A DNA stretch of 10,451 nucleotides from Saprospiraceae bacterium (GTDB lineage: Bacteria > Bacteroidota > Bacteroidia > Chitinophagales > Saprospiraceae). A program made the translations under genes and the position numbers. Under the pieces are notes generated by a model. That model saw nothing but the letters and a program-made list of their open reading frames with translations, made no database searches and was not told where the DNA came from. The stretch lies in contig JACMLK010000361.1 in assembly GCA_014379665.1 (NCBI GenBank), positions 1 through 10,451 on the forward strand, given 5' to 3'. Below are positions 7,454-10,451 of the stretch, piece after piece. The stretch's first letter is position 1, and the number at the start of each line of letters is the position of its first letter.

Positions 7454-9256
7454 ATGTCTGAAGTTTTAACAGATAATATAACGCTGAAAGGAGGAGAATT
7501 TCTTATTAAAGAGTCCAATTTTAAGGATTTGTTCATCCCTGAGGATTTTAATGAAGAACAGCTAATGGTCAAAGAAACCGTCCGTTCATTTGTGGAGAAT
7601 GAAATCTACCCGGTAGTGGAAAGAATTGAAAAACTGGAAGAAGGGCTGATTCCATCTATTTTAGACAAATTTGCTGATTTGGGATTATTGGGTACGCATA
7701 TGCCTGAAGAGCTCGGTGGCAGCAACATGGATTATCTCACCAATACATTGATTGGGGAAGAAGTGGGACCTTCCGGTTCATTCAGTGTAAGCTTTAATGC
7801 GCATACAGGCATCGGAATGTTACCCATTTTATATTACGGAACAGAAGAACAAAAGACAAAATACCTTCCAAAACTAATAACGGGAGAACTGAAATCCAGT
7901 TATTGCCTCACCGAACCTTTCAGTGGTTCAGACGCTTTATCTGCAAAATCTACTGCTACATTAAATAAAGAAGGAAAGCATTATATTCTTAATGGTCAGA
8001 AAATGTGGATCACCAATGCTGGTTTTGCTGATATATTTACCGTCTTTGCACAGGTAGATGGTGATAAGTTTACCGGCTTTATTCTCGAGAAAGGTATGGA
8101 AGGGTTAATATTGGGGGCCGAAGAGAAAAAACTTGGTATCAAGGGTTCTTCAACCCGCCAGGTCTTTATGGAAAATGTCAGAGTGCCCATAGAAAACCTA
8201 CTTGGAGAGATTGGTAAAGGACACCTGATCGCATTCAATGTACTCAACACCGGCAGATTTAAATTAGGCGCATCCTGTCTGGGAGGATGTAAAAAACTTA
8301 CTGAAACCGGAATCAAATATGCAAATGAAAGAGAACAATTCGACGTGCCTATTGCTTCTTTTGGCGCCATTCAATACAAAATAGCCGAACAAACAATCAG
8401 GTGTTTTGTCACAGAATCATCTATATACAGAACAGCGCAGTTGATCCAGCATGGAGAAATCCAATTTAAAGATTCCGGGTTTGACTTTGCTAAATCAAAA
8501 CAACAAGCTGCAGAAGAGTACGCTCTTGAATGTTCGATCATTAAAATCATCGGCTCAGAGACACTGGATTATGTAGTGGACGAAACGGTACAAATCTTTG
8601 GCGGAATGGGTTACTCAGAAGAAGGGGTCGTGGCAAGAGCCTACAGAGATTCACGTATTAATCGTATCTTTGAGGGGACCAATGAGATCAACCGTATGGT
8701 CATTCTGAGCTCAATACTTAAAAGTGCCATGAAAGGTGAGCTGGATCTCATGACTCCCGGAATGGCTGTTCAAAACGAATTGATGAATGGTGTGGTTACA
8801 GGAGATGTATTTTCAGGAGATTATATCACAGAGCAAACCGCCGTTTCGAATTTTAAAAAGATACTGATTATGCTCTTAGGTTCAGCCGCTCAGCAAGCCA
8901 TGGGCGGTCAGCTCAATCTGAAAACTGAGCAGGAAATCCTGATAAACATGGCTGATATCATCATAGAAATCTTCAATGCCGAAAGTACGTTAATGCGTGT
9001 GATGAAAATTGAAGAAAATTATCCTGATAAAGATATCGACCTGTACAATGCCATACTTCGCACACATTTGCATGATTCTACAAATAGAGTCACCAAACAG
9101 GCTACAGACGCCATCGCTTCCTTTATTGCCCCGGAAATGCAGAGTGCATTCATCAGTGGATTGAGAAAGTTTACTAAATATCCTTTACAAAATGTGAAAG
9201 AAAACAGACGTAAGATAGCCAGGGCAATGATCTCTGCAGGTGAATACGCATTGTAA
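7454..9256 (+). CDS. Long-chain-type acyl-CoA dehydrogenase with C-terminal extension
   Basis: This FAD-dependent enzyme has 600 residues and catalyses the first step of beta-oxidation, converting acyl-CoA to trans-2-enoyl-CoA. The N-terminal helical domain starts near residue 30 (FNEEQLMVKETVRSFVENE). The beta domain carries YCLTEPFSGSDA (150-161) and KMWITNAGFAD, which contact flavin and substrate. The C-terminal helical domain has REQFDVPIASFGAIQ, the FAD-binding QIFGGMGY (380-387), and IFEGTNEINR with the catalytic base Glu407. A standard enzyme of this family ends near residue 400-430; this one has about 170 more residues, an organisation like mitochondrial VLCAD, which favours long or very long chain substrates. 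It probably acts in the cytoplasm or at the inner face of the membrane. It has its own promoter and palindromic operator just upstream. No thiolase or hydroxyacyl-CoA dehydrogenase gene follows; the next gene is convergent. Family certain, chain-length preference inferred. Confidence 0.95.
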   Translation: MSEVLTDNITLKGGEFLIKESNFKDLFIPEDFNEEQLMVKETVRSFVENEIYPVVERIEKLEEGLIPSILDKFADLGLLGTHMPEELGGSNMDYLTNTLIGEEVGPSGSFSVSFNAHTGIGMLPILYYGTEEQKTKYLPKLITGELKSSYCLTEPFSGSDALSAKSTATLNKEGKHYILNGQKMWITNAGFADIFTVFAQVDGDKFTGFILEKGMEGLILGAEEKKLGIKGSSTRQVFMENVRVPIENLLGEIGKGHLIAFNVLNTGRFKLGASCLGGCKKLTETGIKYANEREQFDVPIASFGAIQYKIAEQTIRCFVTESSIYRTAQLIQHGEIQFKDSGFDFAKSKQQAAEEYALECSIIKIIGSETLDYVVDETVQIFGGMGYSEEGVVARAYRDSRINRIFEGTNEINRMVILSSILKSAMKGELDLMTPGMAVQNELMNGVVTGDVFSGDYITEQTAVSNFKKILIMLLGSAAQQAMGGQLNLKTEQEILINMADIIIEIFNAESTLMRVMKIEENYPDKDIDLYNAILRTHLHDSTNRVTKQATDAIASFIAPEMQSAFISGLRKFTKYPLQNVKENRRKIARAMISAGEYAL

Positions 9257-9278
9257 ATTGGATAATCTATAGTATGAT

Positions 9279-9310
9279 AAAAGCTATTAATTGATTGCTT
9301 TTGTTTTTTG
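9279..9310 (+). terminator. Weak intrinsic terminator after the acyl-CoA dehydrogenase gene
   Basis: AAAAGC (9279-9284) pairs with GCTTTT (9297-9302), with a few further inner pairs after a mismatch, and is followed by a T-rich tail (TTGTTTTTTG, 9301-9310). It begins 23 bp after the stop codon. The stem is short and A/T-rich, so the call rests mainly on its position and the T tract. Confidence 0.4.
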
Positions 9311-9328
9311 ATATCTCAGTAGAAAAGT

Positions 9329-9354
9329 ATGAATTGGATTGCAATACGATTCAT
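9329..9354 (-). terminator. Possible hairpin downstream of prfC
   Basis: ATGAAT (9329-9334) pairs with ATTCAT (9349-9354), and a T-G and a G-C pair extend the stem to 8 bp with further partial pairing inside. It lies 13 bp past the prfC stop. On the minus strand it is followed by ACTTTTCT, a poor T tract. This could terminate prfC transcription, but the stem is weak. Confidence 0.25.
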
Positions 9355-9366
9355 GATATTAGTTTT

Positions 9367-10451
9367 TTAAAACTCACTGGTAAAATGAAACTGTACTTCC
9401 GGATGATTCTCCTGAGCCATCTTTAGTGTCCATGCTGATTCTGCCAGAAATACCAGCTTATTATCCGTATCTCTGGCCAGGTCTTTTTTCCTCCTTGATA
9501 TGAATTCCTTAAGGACAACGGAATCTTTGCAACTGATCCAGCATGCTTTGTGGAGATTGACAGGTTCATAATCGCAGGATGCTCCGTATTCATGTTTCAG
9601 ACGGTATTGAATTACATCAAATTGTAGTGCCCCTACAGTTCCAATGATTTTTCTGCCATTATCTTCCTTGGTAAACAGTTGGGCCACACCTTCATCCATA
9701 AGCTGATCCAAACCTTTATTCAGTTGTTTGGTTTTCATAGGGTCTGTATTATTGACAAACCGGAACTGCTCAGGCGAAAAACTCGGTATACCTTTGAAAT
9801 GCAGTATTTCTCCTTCTGTCAATGAGTCGCCGATCTTAAAATTGCCTGAATCATAAAGACCCACGATATCTCCCGGAAAAGCTTCATCAATCACAGATTT
9901 TTTGGACGCCATGAATGCAGTTGGATTTGGAAACTTCATGTTTTTACCCTGACGCACGTGAAAGTAATTGGTGTTTCGCTCAAATGTCCCGGAACATATT
10001 CTTAAAAAAGCAATTCTGTCTCTGTGTTTCGGATCCATATTGGCGTGAATCTTAAATATGAAACCTGAAAACTTAGGTTCTTCCGGTTTAACTTCTCTTT
10101 CTTCTGTCTCTCTTGGCAATGGATTTGGGGCTATATCTACAAAGCAATCAAGTAATTCACGTACGCCAAAGTTATTGACCGCACTCCCAAAAAACACAGG
10201 ACATATTTTGCCATTTAGATAATCTTCGCGTTTAAATTCAGGATAAACTGAAACAATAGTATGAACCTCGTCACGCAACTCATTAGCCGATATTTTACCG
10301 ACTTTGTTTTCGAGCAGATCATCGTTAAGATCTGTTATCTTGATTGCATCACTTTCTTCCTGTATACCATGGGCACCAAATAGTATCAGGTTTTTTTCAT
10401 AAAGGCTATAAACCCCTTTAAATCGCTGTCCCATACCAACCGGCCAACTCA
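9367..10451 (-). CDS. prfC: Peptide chain release factor 3 (C-terminal part; 5' end outside window)
   Basis: The frame stays open to the right edge (SWPVG precedes the Met at 10434), so about 360 C-terminal residues of a protein usually near 530 residues are seen; most of the GTPase domain with its nucleotide-binding motifs is outside. RF3 is a translational GTPase that removes RF1/RF2 from the ribosome after peptide release. Diagnostic stretches match E. coli RF3 from memory: WPVGMGQRFKGVY, CPVFFGSAVNNFGV, HANMDPKHRDRIAF, EAFPGDIVGLYDSG, IGDSLTEGE, KQLNKGLDQLMDEGVAQ, VGALQFDVIQYRLKHEY, and the tail AQENHPEVQFHFTSEF. The HANMDPKHRD and GALQFDV stretches distinguish RF3 from EF-G. Both domains after the G domain are present and undamaged. 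It is convergent with the acyl-CoA dehydrogenase gene, with a 110-bp gap. Confidence 0.96.
   Translation of the reverse strand, partial: SWPVGMGQRFKGVYSLYEKNLILFGAHGIQEESDAIKITDLNDDLLENKVGKISANELRDEVHTIVSVYPEFKREDYLNGKICPVFFGSAVNNFGVRELLDCFVDIAPNPLPRETEEREVKPEEPKFSGFIFKIHANMDPKHRDRIAFLRICSGTFERNTNYFHVRQGKNMKFPNPTAFMASKKSVIDEAFPGDIVGLYDSGNFKIGDSLTEGEILHFKGIPSFSPEQFRFVNNTDPMKTKQLNKGLDQLMDEGVAQLFTKEDNGRKIIGTVGALQFDVIQYRLKHEYGASCDYEPVNLHKACWISCKDSVVLKEFISRRKKDLARDTDNKLVFLAESAWTLKMAQENHPEVQFHFTSEF

Noticed and set aside
7996..8370. Open frame of 124 codons on the - strand inside the acyl-CoA dehydrogenase gene
   Set aside because: The overlapping + strand frame holds conserved family sequence throughout; the antisense product is low in recognisable content.

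Overview
The window looks like chromosomal DNA from a member of the Bacteroidota, possibly a Saprospiraceae- or Cytophaga-like bacterium. The evidence is a type IX secretion (T9SS) C-terminal sorting domain on a CotH-family protein, a promoter of the Bacteroidota type (TTG, then TAnnTTTG 20 nt downstream), A/T-rich leaders without a clear Shine-Dalgarno, and a protein (1547-3238) that I recall as a Bacteroidota-wide family. I see no tRNA, rRNA, CRISPR array, insertion sequence or phage gene.

Left block (+ strand, 1-3984): the C-terminal part of a MalS-like GH13 alpha-amylase cut by the window edge; a protein of about 563 residues with an unrecognised helical N-terminal part and a C-terminal domain that reads as a nucleoside phosphorylase/AMP nucleosidase fold with its key residues intact; and a small exported protein, probably an outer-membrane beta-barrel. 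A strong hairpin (4016-4054) separates this block from the convergent block that follows.

Middle block (- strand, 7210-4108): a CotH-kinase-like protein with signal peptide and T9SS tail, broken into two frames by a one-base shift near 6541-6553, followed 14 bp later by an intact SLC13/DASS anion transporter. The two are probably co-transcribed, but the sequence shows no clear functional link between them.

Right block: a long acyl-CoA dehydrogenase (+ strand, 7454-9256) is transcribed divergently from the CotH gene. Its promoter contains a perfect 24-bp palindrome that runs into the -7 element, which is the best regulatory signal in the window. A convergent peptide chain release factor 3 gene (prfC, - strand) runs off the right edge.

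Most of this is ordinary metabolic and housekeeping chromosome. The items most worth following up are the nucleosidase-like fusion protein, the palindromic operator and the CotH frameshift. I did not find a convincing multi-gene novel system.
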